From Actinacidiphila oryziradicis (lineage in GTDB: Bacteria > Actinomycetota > Actinomycetes > Streptomycetales > Streptomycetaceae), in NCBI RefSeq assembly GCF_005047355.1, contig NZ_SUMC01000053.1, forward strand, positions 1-57,211: a stretch of DNA of 57,211 bases, read 5' to 3'. Positions 49,236 through 57,211 of this stretch are shown here, piece by piece. The stretch's first letter is position 1; each line of letters starts with the position of its first letter. The notes beneath the pieces were generated by a model. That model saw only the letters and a program-made list of their open reading frames with translations. It was not told the DNA's origin and did not search any database. The translations under genes were made by a program, and so were the position numbers.

Positions 49236-49874
49236 GTGTCCCCGGTTAGGAAGGGTGTGGTGATTGCGCTGGCAGCCCACGAATCGCGATCGCGTGCCGG
49301 GCGTCCGAGGCGTGCAGACGCCCGACGTAACTACGAGCAGTTGCTCGAGCAGGCGCGAATTGCGTTCGCCGAGTTCGGCGTGGACGCCCCCTTGGACGAG
49401 ATCGCTCGGCGGGCAGGAGTGGCCAGCGGGACGCTGTATCGGCATTTCCCCACTCGGCTGGATCTCATCGAGGCGGTGCTCGCCGAGCAGATAGCCGAGT
49501 TGGTCGACCTTGGTCGCGGGCTGCTGACAGTCGAGGACGAGTTCGACGCGTTGTCCACGTGGTTGCGTGCCGCGCTCACGCATGCCTTGACCTATCGGGG
49601 TCTGGCGGCCGCGGTGATGAACTCGGCGCTCGACCACGGGAATGGTCTGGTATCGACCTGGCATGCGGAGATGTTCGAGGTAGGGGCCGCGTTGCTGGCG
49701 CGGGCGCGGCAATCAGGCGTGGTCGTCGCCGTTGCGGACGAAGGGGATGTGCTGAAGATGGTCGGCGCTATCGCCTGGGCCGCCCAGGACAGCTCCGCTC
49801 AAGCCGACCGCCTGCTCGCCCTTCTCATGAACGGACTTCGTTGCGGCGGCCTTCCGCATCAAACTGGCGATTAA
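49236..49874 (+). CDS. TetR-family transcriptional regulator
   Basis: A 212-aa regulator. After a basic leader (GRPRRADARRNYEQLLEQAR) comes the HTH domain FAEFGVDAPLDEIARRAGVA with recognition helix SGTLYRHFPTRLDLIEAVL. The C-terminal ligand domain resembles SbtR-type regulators (LSTWLRAALTHALTYRGLAA, LALLMNGLR). Start is taken as GTG 49236; GTGs at 49257 and 49260 are alternatives. It is divergent from the SnoaL-like gene it likely represses. Confidence 0.87.
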   Translation: MSPVRKGVVIALAAHESRSRAGRPRRADARRNYEQLLEQARIAFAEFGVDAPLDEIARRAGVASGTLYRHFPTRLDLIEAVLAEQIAELVDLGRGLLTVEDEFDALSTWLRAALTHALTYRGLAAAVMNSALDHGNGLVSTWHAEMFEVGAALLARARQSGVVVAVADEGDVLKMVGAIAWAAQDSSAQADRLLALLMNGLRCGGLPHQTGD

Positions 49875-51414
49875 CGATCATGTCATTCGTGTACAGATGG
49901 GATGGTTGGGATTCGTTCCCCTGGTAACCGGACGACCAGGGAGCAACGACATCGCGCCGGGTGTGGGCTGCGCGGCGGCATCGGTGAATAAGTCACGGGT
50001 GCGGGCGCCCAGATCGGTGTGACCGGGCCGTCGAAGATCCGGTAGACGTAATCGCGAGCACCTGGCCCACAAGCGTCCCACCACGCCATCACCGAACAAG
50101 GTGCTTTGTGGCTCTTGCCGGAAGTGCGTTTGCGCTGGTATTGGGTACGCTCCGGCGAGTCGTATCGGATCCTGGTCAAGGCGGCCGAGCATGTGGGATC
50201 CTGGTGGTTTATTACTCAGCGTGGCCCCTCAAATCGTCCAGGGTTGCCATTCTCGAGCCCTTGTCGTTACGGATGAACCGATCAGGGATCGGCGTGTCTA
50301 TAACCGCTGCCATGACGCTGCGCCAGTTGGCCAGCAGAGTCGCGGCGGTGGGCGCTCCTGGTCCCGGCTGGTAGGCGGTGGGCGGTGGGCGTGCCGGGGG
50401 GCGGCCCCGGGGGTGCCGGGGACTTGCGGGGCGGTGGGTCGCTTCGGTACCCGCCTGGGGCTGGCCCGGTCCCGCCATTTCGCCGTGGTCGGCTGCTGCG
50501 CCGTTTCGCTCCCTGGCGGTCGCAAAGACAAAGGCGCTAACTGCGGATGGGGAGGAGGGGGCTTGGGTTGTCGGTCGGCCGCCTGGCCGGGGGGTTTGGT
50601 GTCAAGGCGGCTTGTGCGGCTTCGGTTCGGTGGGTGTCTGGGGTCTCGTTGCCGGATCCGGGTAGAGATGGCCGGTGGCCATGCCTTTTGCTCGTGGGTG
50701 GCCGATCCGCCGTAACCGGCGGCTGCCGGGTGGTTGTGGGCTGGGGCCCGGTTCCGGGGGCGGGGTCCGGTGGGCCTGGTTCCGGCCGGTGGGCGGCTGG
50801 CGTGCAGGCGGGGGAAGGATGTTCGGGGGTGCGGGGGCCGGTGGATCTCCGTCGGGCCGGTGGGTTCGGGAGCGCTGGGGTTCGGGGGGGTGCGGAAACG
50901 ATTCGGCGAGGCGTCGTTCCGGGCTTGGATGCCTCACGGACGTCAGGTGCGGTCAGGGGGCAGTTGCGGTTTACAAGAGCCGCCCCCCGACACCTCCCGT
51001 GCGGCATTTACCCCATTTATACCCCACGAGTTTGGTTGAATCCGGATCTTTGTGTAGAAAGTGAAGAGATTTGTCCGAATTGCCCACTTGTGGACTTCAC
51101 TAACTACACACAAGTCCACCCCGGCAGCCACCAGTGCCACCAGGAACGCCCTGTACGCCGTTTGACGGCGTACTCCAGCGTGATCCGCGCGGCCGCCTTG
51201 CTGCCGCGACCGAGCCCGCGTCCCTCCGGTCGACCGACTGCTCTTCGACGAGCTCAAAGCATCGGGTGAACTGGAGCGAGGCTCGCCGGTTGATGGCAGA
51301 CGGGCGGAGCGGCTCCGAACGTGGTCCCGCGGCGGTCGAGCGTCTAATGTGGCAGGGCAGGGCCGGTGAGTCGGGGCCTGAGCAGTCGCATCAGGTAGGG
51401 GGGTAGATGCGCCG
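49875..51414. other. 1.5-kb non-coding accessory stretch
   Basis: No gene can be supported. 49875-50200 has a minus-strand open frame (RIRYDSPERTQYQRKRTSGK...) that I do not recognise. The hairpin cctggt-N9-accagg lies at 49921-49941, and ggatcctggt is repeated directly near 50165 and 50206. From about 50370 to 50940 the plus strand is strikingly G-rich with many GGG and GGGG runs. From 50995 to 51120 the sequence turns AT-rich and ends in an 8-bp stem hairpin (51090-51119). Confidence 0.5.
51090..51119. repeat. Hairpin gtggactt / aagtccac in an AT-rich island
   Basis: Perfect 8-bp arms at 51090-51097 and 51112-51119 with a 14-nt loop (cactaactacacac). Lies about 300 bp upstream of the MmyB-like regulator gene within the lowest-GC part of the window; could be a terminator, an operator or an old element end. 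Confidence 0.4.
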
Positions 51415-52215
51415 ATGGCCGTGTCCGAGCGGCGCACGCAGCCGCAAGTGGGCCCGCTGCTGCGGGAGTGGCGTGAACGGCGGCGCCTGAGCCAGGTCGA
51501 TCTTGCCAACCAGGCGGGGGTTTCGGCCCGGCACGTGAGCTTCCTGGAGACCGGCCGAGCCAAGCCCAGCCGGGCCATGGTGCTGCGGCTGGCGGAACAG
51601 CTTGAAGTGCCCATACGCGACCGGAATCCCCTGCTGCTTGCGGCCGGTTACGCCCCTGTGTACGAGGAGAAGCCGCTCGCCGACCCGATGATGGGGCCGG
51701 TGCTCGACGCCATCAAACAGGTGCTGCGCGGTCATGAGCCCTATCCGGCGCTGGTCGTCGACGGCGAGTGGAATCTCATCGACAGCAACGCCAGTTTCGC
51801 GCTGTTCACCGAGGGGGTCGCGCCCGAGCTTCTGGAGCCCCCGGTGAACGCGCTGCGGCTGGTGCTGCATCCCAAGGGCATGGCCCCCCGCATCATCAAC
51901 CTCGGCGTGTGGCGGGCCAAGCTGCTGGGGCGGCTGCGCCGTAGGGCTGCCGCCGACCCCCGGCTGCGGCCGCTCTACGAGGAGCTTCTGGAGTACCCCT
52001 GTGACCAGGAGGAGCCGGAGCTCGACGTACCGGGAGCGGGAGACATCTGCATTCCATTGCAGCTGCGCCGTGGCGACTACCAGCTGTCCTTTTTCGCCAC
52101 TCTTGCGACGTTCGGCACTCCTCGGGACATCACGGTGGCCGAGCTGATCATCGAGTCGTTCTTCCCTGCTGACGAGGTCACCGCCGAGGTCGTCCGCGGA
52201 ATCCGTCTCTCCTGA
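51415..52215 (+). CDS. MmyB-like helix-turn-helix regulator
   Basis: A 266-aa XRE-type regulator. The HTH (about 10-72) reads GPLLREWRERRRLSQVDLAN, QAGVSARHVSFLETGRAKPS and RAMVLRLAEQL. The C-terminal part (about 85-265) is the MmyB-like ligand-binding domain: YPALVVDGEWNLIDSNASF, NALRLVLHPKGMAPRIINLG and LRRGDYQLSFFATLATFGTP (PAS-like fold). Start ATG 51415, with AGGGGGG about 17 nt upstream. Such regulators usually control an adjacent oxidoreductase or exporter; here a DHA2 transporter follows 166 bp downstream on the same strand. Confidence 0.9.
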   Translation: MAVSERRTQPQVGPLLREWRERRRLSQVDLANQAGVSARHVSFLETGRAKPSRAMVLRLAEQLEVPIRDRNPLLLAAGYAPVYEEKPLADPMMGPVLDAIKQVLRGHEPYPALVVDGEWNLIDSNASFALFTEGVAPELLEPPVNALRLVLHPKGMAPRIINLGVWRAKLLGRLRRRAAADPRLRPLYEELLEYPCDQEEPELDVPGAGDICIPLQLRRGDYQLSFFATLATFGTPRDITVAELIIESFFPADEVTAEVVRGIRLS

Positions 52216-52381
52216 GGCCGCGAACTTTTCGCAATCCATCGGTGCAGGTCAGAGGCTTCAAGTAGACCAGTCCTACCTCAGAAGTAATTGTGCTTCCTAC
52301 CTGTCGGCGGAAGATTGGGCCGCATCGAGTCCAGGTCACCAGCGCCTGTCAGATCAGCCTGCCCCGATCCGGAGATCCTCC

Positions 52382-53848
52382 ATGACCACTTCCGCCACAT
52401 CGGCCACGTCTTCTGGCGGAGCCACCCAACAACCGGCGGCCCGCTCCGGGCCGCACCCTGCCACAGTGCCCATAGTCCTGGTCGGTGTCTTCCTGAGCGG
52501 GCTGGACTTCTTCATCGTCAATGTCGCCATCCCCGCGATCCAGGCCGACTTACACGCAAGCGAAGCGCAGATCCAGCTGATCGTCGCGACCTACGCCCTG
52601 ATGTGCGGCGTGGGGATGATCACCGGCGGCCGGCTCGGTGATCTCTTCGGCCGCCGCAGGCTGTTCGTGATCGCCATGGTCTCCTTCACGCTCACCTCGA
52701 CGGCCTGCGGACTGGCACTCAATACCGGGTCGCTGCTGGCCTTCCGTATGGCGCAGGGCGCGGCAGCGGCTCTGATGGCACCTCAGGTGCTGGCCATCTT
52801 CTCCACGGTGTACACCGGTGCGGCCCGGGCCCGGGCCATCAACTGGTACGGCGCGATCTCCGGCTTCGCCGCGGTGTTCGGCCAGCTGATCGGCGGCCTG
52901 CTGATCAAGTTGGACGCGTTCGGCCTCGGCTGGCGCGCCTGCTTCCTGATCAACCTGCCGATCGGGCTTGTCGCGGCCGTGCTGGCCCTGAAGTACGTGC
53001 CCGAGTCGAAGGCGCCAGGACGCCCCAAGCTGGACCTGATCGGCATGGCCCTGGTAACGACGGCGCTGATCGCCCTCTGTCTGCCGCTGATCGAAGGCCG
53101 ACAGCAGGGCTGGCCGGACTGGGCCTGGACCCTGCTGATCGCCTCCGTCCCGCTGTTCGCCGTGTTCGCACTGCGGCAGAACAAGCTCCGCGCAAGCGGT
53201 GGTTCGCCCTCCGTGGATCTCACGCTCTTCAAGGAGCGGGCCTTCACCGCCGGCCTGGTCGCCCAGCTGACCTTCTTCGCCAGCATGGCCTCGTACTTCC
53301 TTGTACTTGCCCTCTATCTGCAGAAGGGCCGGCTGCTCGACCCCCTCGACTCCGGAGTGGTCTTCGCGGCACTGGGAGTCGGTTACATCATCACGTCGAT
53401 GACGGCACGCAAAGTCGCCGCCAAGCTCGGCCCGCAGACCATCGCGGTCGGCTGCGTGATCCGTCTCGTTGCCCTGGTCCTGCAGATCTGGGCCGTCAGC
53501 AACATCGGCGTCACCGGCAGCGTTGGCTGGCTCGTCCCCGGTTTGTTCCTGGACGGCGCCGGCATGGGGCTGGCGATCGCCCCGCTCGCCTCGACCGTGC
53601 TCACGCGGGTTTCGCCGCACAACGCGGGATCCGCCTCAAGTGTGCTCACCACCGGCCTGCAGGTCGGTAACGGCCTCGGCGTGGCCCTGATCGGCCTCGT
53701 CTTCTACAACGTGCTCGGCAGCAACCCCGGGACCGGCGACTACTCGGACGCCTTCCGGGCCTGCCTCTACTACGTCCTCGCCATCACCGTACTGCTGGGG
53801 CTCGTGGTGCAGGCACTCCCCAAGAACCCTGCCGGCGCCACCAAGTAA
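52382..53848 (+). CDS. MFS transporter, DHA2 (EmrB/QacA) type
   Basis: A 488-aa drug:proton antiporter with 14 predicted helices. LVGVFLSGLDFFIVNVAIPA (helix 1 with motif D1) and GGRLGDLFGRRRLF (motif A, about 81) are characteristic. MAQGAAAALMAPQVLAIF and the motif-C-like FGQLIGGLLIKLDAFG-GWR segment follow. Start ATG 52382 with GGAG upstream. A SnoaL-like gene starts 19 nt after its stop, so they form an operon, probably for efflux of, or resistance to, a small molecule; the substrate is not predictable. Confidence 0.92.
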   Translation: MTTSATSATSSGGATQQPAARSGPHPATVPIVLVGVFLSGLDFFIVNVAIPAIQADLHASEAQIQLIVATYALMCGVGMITGGRLGDLFGRRRLFVIAMVSFTLTSTACGLALNTGSLLAFRMAQGAAAALMAPQVLAIFSTVYTGAARARAINWYGAISGFAAVFGQLIGGLLIKLDAFGLGWRACFLINLPIGLVAAVLALKYVPESKAPGRPKLDLIGMALVTTALIALCLPLIEGRQQGWPDWAWTLLIASVPLFAVFALRQNKLRASGGSPSVDLTLFKERAFTAGLVAQLTFFASMASYFLVLALYLQKGRLLDPLDSGVVFAALGVGYIITSMTARKVAAKLGPQTIAVGCVIRLVALVLQIWAVSNIGVTGSVGWLVPGLFLDGAGMGLAIAPLASTVLTRVSPHNAGSASSVLTTGLQVGNGLGVALIGLVFYNVLGSNPGTGDYSDAFRACLYYVLAITVLLGLVVQALPKNPAGATK

Positions 53849-53867
53849 CGAGAGAAAGAGACAAGCC

Positions 53868-54230
53868 ATGATTGACCTGAACGAGTTCGCGACCCGCTAC
53901 ATCGCGCTCTGGAATGAGCCCGACGCCGGAGCGCGCCGCAGGGCGATCGCCGAACTCTTCGCACCGGAAGCCGCTCACTACACGCCGGCGCAGGAAGTCC
54001 ACGGCCACGCCGAGCTGGAAGAGCGCGTCACTACCGCATACGAGAAGTGGGTGAAGCCGGGAGCGTTCGCCTTCCGGGCCGTTCCCAACGCGAACGGGCA
54101 CCACAACGCGGTGCGCTTCAATTGGGAGATGTACTCGGTCGCCACGGATGAGACGGATTCGGTCGGATTCGACTTCATCGTGCTCGATGAGCGGGGCCTG
54201 ATCGAGACGGATCACCAGTTCGTCGACTGA
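53868..54230 (+). CDS. SnoaL/NTF2-like family protein
   Basis: A 120-aa single-domain NTF2-like protein. ATRYIALWNEPDAGARRRAI, LFAPEAAHYTPAQEVHGHAE and LEERVTTAYEKWV form the N-terminal helices and first strands; VRFNWEMYSV and GFDFIVLDERGLIETDHQF the sheet. Start ATG 53868 with GAGAAAGAG upstream, 19 nt after the MFS stop. Often found beside exporters or regulators as a binding or isomerase-like protein; activity unassigned. Confidence 0.82.
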   Translation: MIDLNEFATRYIALWNEPDAGARRRAIAELFAPEAAHYTPAQEVHGHAELEERVTTAYEKWVKPGAFAFRAVPNANGHHNAVRFNWEMYSVATDETDSVGFDFIVLDERGLIETDHQFVD

Positions 54231-54763
54231 TCCAGTCCGAACCGCTCACCGGTCGGGACAAGGGCCGTACGCCACAAGGCGTGTGGCCGCTCTCCTCCGC
54301 ACCCCGCTTGCCGTCACACAGCATGCCCGGCTGGCCCGAGAGTCCCGCAGGATGCCCCACCAGATCCCGGACGGGCTGTCCAGGCAAACCGTTGCCGCCT
54401 CTACCTCGTCCCACAACCGGCGCGGACCGGACTGATGCACGGTAAACCTTGCCTTCTCCTCCTGGAAGAGGACGGCCCCGCGCGTCGGAGGCATGAGCGC
54501 ATCGGGCCACGCGCAGACCGGCGACGAACCCGAAGGGGTGGAAGCGGAAGCCGTCGTGGGCTGTCAGCGTCGTGGTGACGGTTTCGGGGTCACCGGGAAA
54601 TCAGCCGCAGAGGTACTCGGTGTGCGGGGGACGCGCGAGGCAATGCGCACGGAGCTTCATGCATTCCACCGGCCCTGTGAAGTGCCCCGAGGCGGTGCCA
54701 CGCTCGTCGACCGCCAGCCGGACCACGGCGTTCCAGTTGGCGTAGGCCCCGAAGTCTGGCAGC
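54231..54763. other. 530-bp gap, possible coding remnant on the minus strand
   Basis: No intact gene. A minus-strand frame from about 54770 down to a stop at 54601 reads LPDFGAYANWNAVVRLAVDE and on to ECMKLRAHCLARPPHTEYLCG, which has protein-like composition but no start codon and begins at the end of the cupin gene. It may be a decayed gene tail. The rest has no recognisable content. Confidence 0.35.
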
Positions 54764-55159
54764 TCAGGTATTGAGTGCGTGCCCGATCGTTGCGTCCACG
54801 TGGTCCGGGATCTCGTCGTGGCGATCGCCCACGGTCGATGTCCCGGCGCGCTCGAACATCAAGATGGCGGCACCGGACGGAGCGTACGGCTTGTGCTCCG
54901 TGCCTCGGGGGACGGTGAAGACCGCGCCCTGTGGGAGCAGGACCGTGCGCTCCCCGGAGGCCTCGCGCAAGGAGATGTGCAGCTCTCCGTCGAGCACGAG
55001 GAAGAACTCGTCGGTGTCGTCGTGGACGTGCCAGATGTGTTCGCCCTCTACCTTGGCGACGCGGACGTCGTAGTCGTTGACGCGCGTGACGATGCGGGGG
55101 CTCCACAGGGCGTCGAAGGAGGCCAGGGCCTTGCTGAGGGGGATCGGTTCGTTACTCAT
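54764..55159 (-). CDS. Cupin-domain protein
   Basis: A 131-aa single-domain cupin. The metal site is in IWHVHDDTDEFFLVLDGELH (about 42-61: H-x-H...E), and the second motif PQGAVFTVPRGTEHKPYAPS (about 76-95) carries the final His. Start ATG 55159; longer upstream frames run into the divergent gene. It is transcribed away from a GlxA-type regulator 51 bp off, which is probably its regulator. Small cupins of this form may be isomerases, dioxygenases or binding proteins; substrate unknown. Confidence 0.88.
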   Translation of the reverse strand: MSNEPIPLSKALASFDALWSPRIVTRVNDYDVRVAKVEGEHIWHVHDDTDEFFLVLDGELHISLREASGERTVLLPQGAVFTVPRGTEHKPYAPSGAAILMFERAGTSTVGDRHDEIPDHVDATIGHALNT

Positions 55160-55210
55160 GGACTCATCCTCGCCGTTTCGTATGACCAGCGTGAGTGCTA
55201 GGAATTGCAC

Positions 55211-56203
55211 ATGACGAAAGAATCCTCGCACGCTGTGCGCTCGGCGGGCGTACACCGGGTCGTCGTGATCGTGGACGAGAACTCGAACCCCTTCGAGCTC
55301 GGCTGCGCGACCGAGATCTTCGGTCTGCGTAGGCCCGAGATCGGTCGTGATCTCTACGACTTCAGGCTCTGTTCCCCCGAGCCCCACACCCTGATGCGGG
55401 ACGGATTCTTCACACTCACGGGAGTCGGCGATCTGGGGGCGGCCGACGCGGCGGACACCTTGATCGTCCCCAACCGTCCCGACGTCGAGGTGCCCCGCCG
55501 CCCGGCCGTGCTCGATGCCGTCCGACGGGCGCACGCGCGCGGTGCGCGCCTGGTCGGCTTCTGCAGCGGCGCCTTCACACTTGCTGAGGCCGGAGTCCTC
55601 GACGGGCGCCGGGCCACCGCGCACTGGCAGTGGGCGGATTCCTTCCGGGCCCGCTTCCCTTCTGTCTGGCTCGAATCAGACGTGCTGTTCGTGGATGACG
55701 GTGACATTCTCACCGCAGCGGGGAGCTCGGCCGCGCTCGACCTTGGACTGCATGTGGTCCGCCGTGACTACGGTGCGGAGGTCGCCAACTCTGTGAGCCG
55801 GCGTCTGGTCTTCGCGGCGCACCGGGACGGTGGACAGCGGCAGTTCGTGGAGCGCCCCATGCCCGACCCGCCGGACGAGTCCCTGGCGCCTGTCCTGGCC
55901 TGGGCCCAGGAACGGTTGGACTCACCGCTCACGGTGTCTGACCTTGCGGCGCGTGCGGCGGTCAGTCCGGCGACGCTGCATCGTCGCTTCCAGGCGCAAC
56001 TGGGCACGACACCGTTGACGTGGCTCACGGGGGAACGACTTGCCCTGGCATGCCGGTTGATCGAACGGGGTGAGTCCCGCTTCGAGATGGTTGCCCGGCG
56101 CAGCGGGCTTGGCACCGCTGCCAATTTGCGCACGCTAATGCGTCGCGAGACCGGCATCACTCCGTCGGCTTACAAACGCCGGTTCGGGCCTGAGGTGAGT
56201 TGA
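55211..56203 (+). CDS. GlxA-family (DJ-1/PfpI + AraC) transcriptional regulator
   Basis: A 330-aa regulator. The N-terminal DJ-1/PfpI-like domain (about 15-180) has VVVIVDENSNPFELGCATEI and the nucleophile-elbow equivalent LVGFCSGAFTLAEAG with a Cys. The C-terminal AraC domain holds two HTHs: SDLAARAAVSPATLHRRFQ and EMVARRSGLGTAANLRTLMR, then TGITPSAYKRRF. Start is ATG 55211, 8 nt after AGGA; a TTG at 55205 is an alternative. Divergent from the cupin gene it likely controls. Confidence 0.9.
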   Translation: MTKESSHAVRSAGVHRVVVIVDENSNPFELGCATEIFGLRRPEIGRDLYDFRLCSPEPHTLMRDGFFTLTGVGDLGAADAADTLIVPNRPDVEVPRRPAVLDAVRRAHARGARLVGFCSGAFTLAEAGVLDGRRATAHWQWADSFRARFPSVWLESDVLFVDDGDILTAAGSSAALDLGLHVVRRDYGAEVANSVSRRLVFAAHRDGGQRQFVERPMPDPPDESLAPVLAWAQERLDSPLTVSDLAARAAVSPATLHRRFQAQLGTTPLTWLTGERLALACRLIERGESRFEMVARRSGLGTAANLRTLMRRETGITPSAYKRRFGPEVS

Positions 56204-56404
56204 CGGCGGCGCATCCTCTTCCGGCGAACCACGGGAATGTGACTGCGCAGAGGCTCTCGGCTACCACGACAAGGCCACCAGCCGTCTCCTCAACGAGACC
56301 GGCGGAGCTTGGAGCCGATACGCCGCTGCAGATCACGGAAGATCGCTGCCGGGCTGAAGTCGCAGGAAACCAAACCAGTCGGCTCCGCGAACTATGACAT
56401 CGCG

Positions 56405-56624
56405 TCAGGCAGGCGGATCGAACTCGCCCTTCTTCGCGCCGTCGAGCCAGCAGTTCCATGTATGCGTGGATACGACGAAGGGCCGGTTATCCGGGTCCTC
56501 GTTGTCGCGGACAGCGACTCGGCCGTCGTCGAGGGGGGAACGCGACCTCCAAGCAGCCGTTCGCGGTCTCCGACGCACTGGCCTTGCGCCACACAGCGTT
56601 GCTCAGGTCCGGGTGGGTGGGCAT
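56405..56624 (-). pseudogene. DUF397-domain protein with a single-base frameshift
   Basis: On the minus strand, ATG 56624 (AAGGAG 10 nt upstream) starts MPTHPDLSNAVWRKASASET then ANGCLEVAF, the DUF397 opening (W-R-K-S...C-x-E-V-A). After a run of six Cs (56533-56538 on the plus strand are G) the frame is lost. Removing one base restores LDDGRVAVRDNEDPDNRPFV and a stop at 56405, the expected rest of a 72-residue DUF397 protein. Either a real frameshift mutation or a homopolymer sequencing error. Confidence 0.8.
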
Positions 56625-56628
56625 GGGG

Positions 56629-56889
56629 TTAAGTCTCCTTCAGGACAGCTTGCAGGAACTGCCCGGACTCTTCGACATCGAGTGCCGTCATACAGAGTCG
56701 GCTGAATGTTTGGCCAAAACGGCGCGTACCGTGCGATTTCTTCACGTAAAGGTTTCCGGCTGGGCTGTCCAAGTAGACCGTTTCCGGGTCATTGGGGTCC
56801 GGGAAGTCGATCAGCGTGAAGCCGCCGTTGATGGCACCATGCGCGGCAGCGGCTCCAGCAAGTTGAGCGAGGAAACCCGCTTGTGCAGC
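56629..56889 (-). pseudogene. C-terminal fragment of an XRE/DUF5753 (Scr1-type) regulator
   Basis: In the frame directly after the stop of the DUF397 gene at 56890, the minus strand reads AQAGFLAQLAGAAAAHGAIN, then GGFTLIDFPDPNDPETVYLD, GNLYVKKSHGTRRFGQTFSR and ESGQFLQAVLKET, ending TAA at 56629. F-x-L-I-x-F-P-D-P and the LY-x-K...F-x-R-L spacing are typical of DUF5753 C-termini. The HTH half is missing. It ends 4 nt before the frameshifted DUF397 gene, the usual regulator-DUF397 order. Probably fused to the other DUF397 copy by recombination. Confidence 0.75.
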
Positions 56890-57075
56890 TCAGCCGTCGA
56901 ACTGGCCATTCCTGATCGCTGCGATCAGAGCGGCCAGCTCGGCCGGGGCTGTGGTGATGATTACCTCGGGGTCATCGCTTTCCCGTATGTGAATACCGGT
57001 GGTTGATGCGGCAAGCTCGATGCAGTTCGCCTGGTCTCCGCTGAACGTTGACTTCTGCCAGTCAAGATGGGGCAT
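56890..57075 (-). CDS. DUF397-domain protein
   Basis: A 61-aa protein with the full DUF397 pattern: LDWQKSTFSGDQANCIELAA, GIHIRESDDPEVIITT, and AELAALIAAIRNGQF. DUF397 proteins are small partners of XRE/Scr1-type regulators in Streptomyces. Start ATG 57075 with GGGAGGG 5 nt upstream. The gene normally upstream, an XRE regulator, is absent: an IS630 end lies only 12 bp away. The frame continues after its stop into a DUF5753 fragment. Confidence 0.85.
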   Translation of the reverse strand: MPHLDWQKSTFSGDQANCIELAASTTGIHIRESDDPEVIITTAPAELAALIAAIRNGQFDG

Positions 57076-57086
57076 GACGGCCCTCC

Positions 57087-57211
57087 CTAGTGTCTCGTGA
57101 TCCTGTTTGTGTCACTTCGCGTTGTTGTCGACGAGTTTCTTGATGTTGGTCTGGACGAGTCGGACCTTGGCGAGGATCTCGTCGGCGGTCGCGGTCCAGG
57201 TGAAGGGTTTG
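57087..57211 (-). mobile_element. IS630-family element, right end (partial, runs off window)
   Basis: The end of an insertion sequence: transposase 3' end plus about 22 bp of non-coding terminus reaching CTAG at 57087-57090, the target typical of IS630. The other end is outside the window. It sits directly upstream of a DUF397 gene. Confidence 0.7.
57112..57211 (-). CDS. IS630-family transposase, C-terminal part (partial)
   Basis: The visible 32 codons read KPFTWTATADEILAKVRLVQ then TNIKKLVDNNAK and a TGA stop at 57112. KPF-x-W-T and the closing helix with repeated Lys are typical of the IS630 transposase C-terminus. The DDE catalytic domain is beyond the window edge, so integrity cannot be judged. 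Confidence 0.82.
   Translation of the reverse strand, partial: KPFTWTATADEILAKVRLVQTNIKKLVDNNAK

Noticed and set aside
49883..50179. 98-codon minus-strand frame RIRYDSPERTQ...
   Set aside because: Slightly protein-like start but no recognisable family, no ribosome binding site and a random-looking C-terminal half; left as unassigned.
50378..51269. Several Gly/Trp/Arg-rich frames in the G-rich stretch
   Set aside because: Products of base composition; no start signals or conserved motifs.
54601..54770. Minus-strand frame LPDFGAYANWNAVV... after the cupin gene
   Set aside because: No start codon and no family match; perhaps a decayed gene tail but not strong enough to annotate.

Overview
The window is high-GC actinobacterial chromosome, almost certainly Streptomyces. 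The evidence is a strong G/C third-position bias, GTG/TTG starts with purine-rich ribosome binding sites, several Streptomyces-typical families (DUF397, DUF5753, DUF6716, SCO4848-type membrane protein, MmyB-like regulator, GlxA regulator), and a gene order that, from memory, follows the S. coelicolor SCO48xx core region (sdhCDAB, paired D,D-carboxypeptidases, glyA, trpS). I saw no rRNA, tRNA or CRISPR array.

Layout. (1) 1-2.7 kb: dispersed repeats, a BMP-family lipoprotein and an M20 amidohydrolase. (2) 3.1-11.5 kb (possibly to 13.2 kb): a nonulosonic-acid surface-glycopolymer locus made of two divergent operons. The minus operon is DUF6716 glycosyltransferase > neuA/HAD fusion > neuB > GT52-like protein. 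The plus operon is GT2 > polysialyltransferase-like protein > acyltransferase. An NeuB without a SAF domain and a CMP-transferase fused to a KdsC-type phosphatase fit a Kdn-type route (teichulosonic acid) better than Neu5Ac; this is inference. The right edge carries transposase and monooxygenase debris. (3) 13.9-24.6 kb: an acyl-CoA mutase large subunit, an L,D-transpeptidase lipoprotein, a HEAT-repeat protein flanked by ~80-bp direct repeats, an ECF sigma factor with a membrane partner, GH20 hexosaminidase, a UraD-like decarboxylase with no canonical start codon, and a ~1.2-kb repeat-dense gap. (4) 24.6-43.7 kb: the sdhCDAB operon, two paralogous membrane-anchored D,D-carboxypeptidases, a response regulator and a histidine kinase separated by a TetR-controlled membrane-protein operon and an MMPL transporter, an RsbW-type ATPase, an oxidoreductase, BrkB, a 2'-5' RNA ligase-like protein and trpS. 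(5) 43.7-47.8 kb: glyA behind a ZTP (pfl) riboswitch, with a MITE-like element abutting its stop codon; then rocD and a DMT-like membrane protein. (6) 47.8-57.2 kb: an accessory region with SnoaL/NTF2 proteins, TetR, MmyB-type and GlxA regulators, a DHA2 exporter, a cupin, and a right end of broken DUF5753/DUF397 genes beside an IS630-family transposase.

The most distinctive items are the nonulosonic-acid locus, the ZTP riboswitch of glyA, the 25-bp-TIR element inserted at the CTAG of the glyA stop codon (the same target type as the IS630 end at the right edge), an in-frame dispersed repeat inside the histidine kinase gene, and a direct-repeat/palindrome system around the HEAT-repeat and sigma genes. 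All coordinates, motifs and start choices come from reading the sequence; no database search was run.
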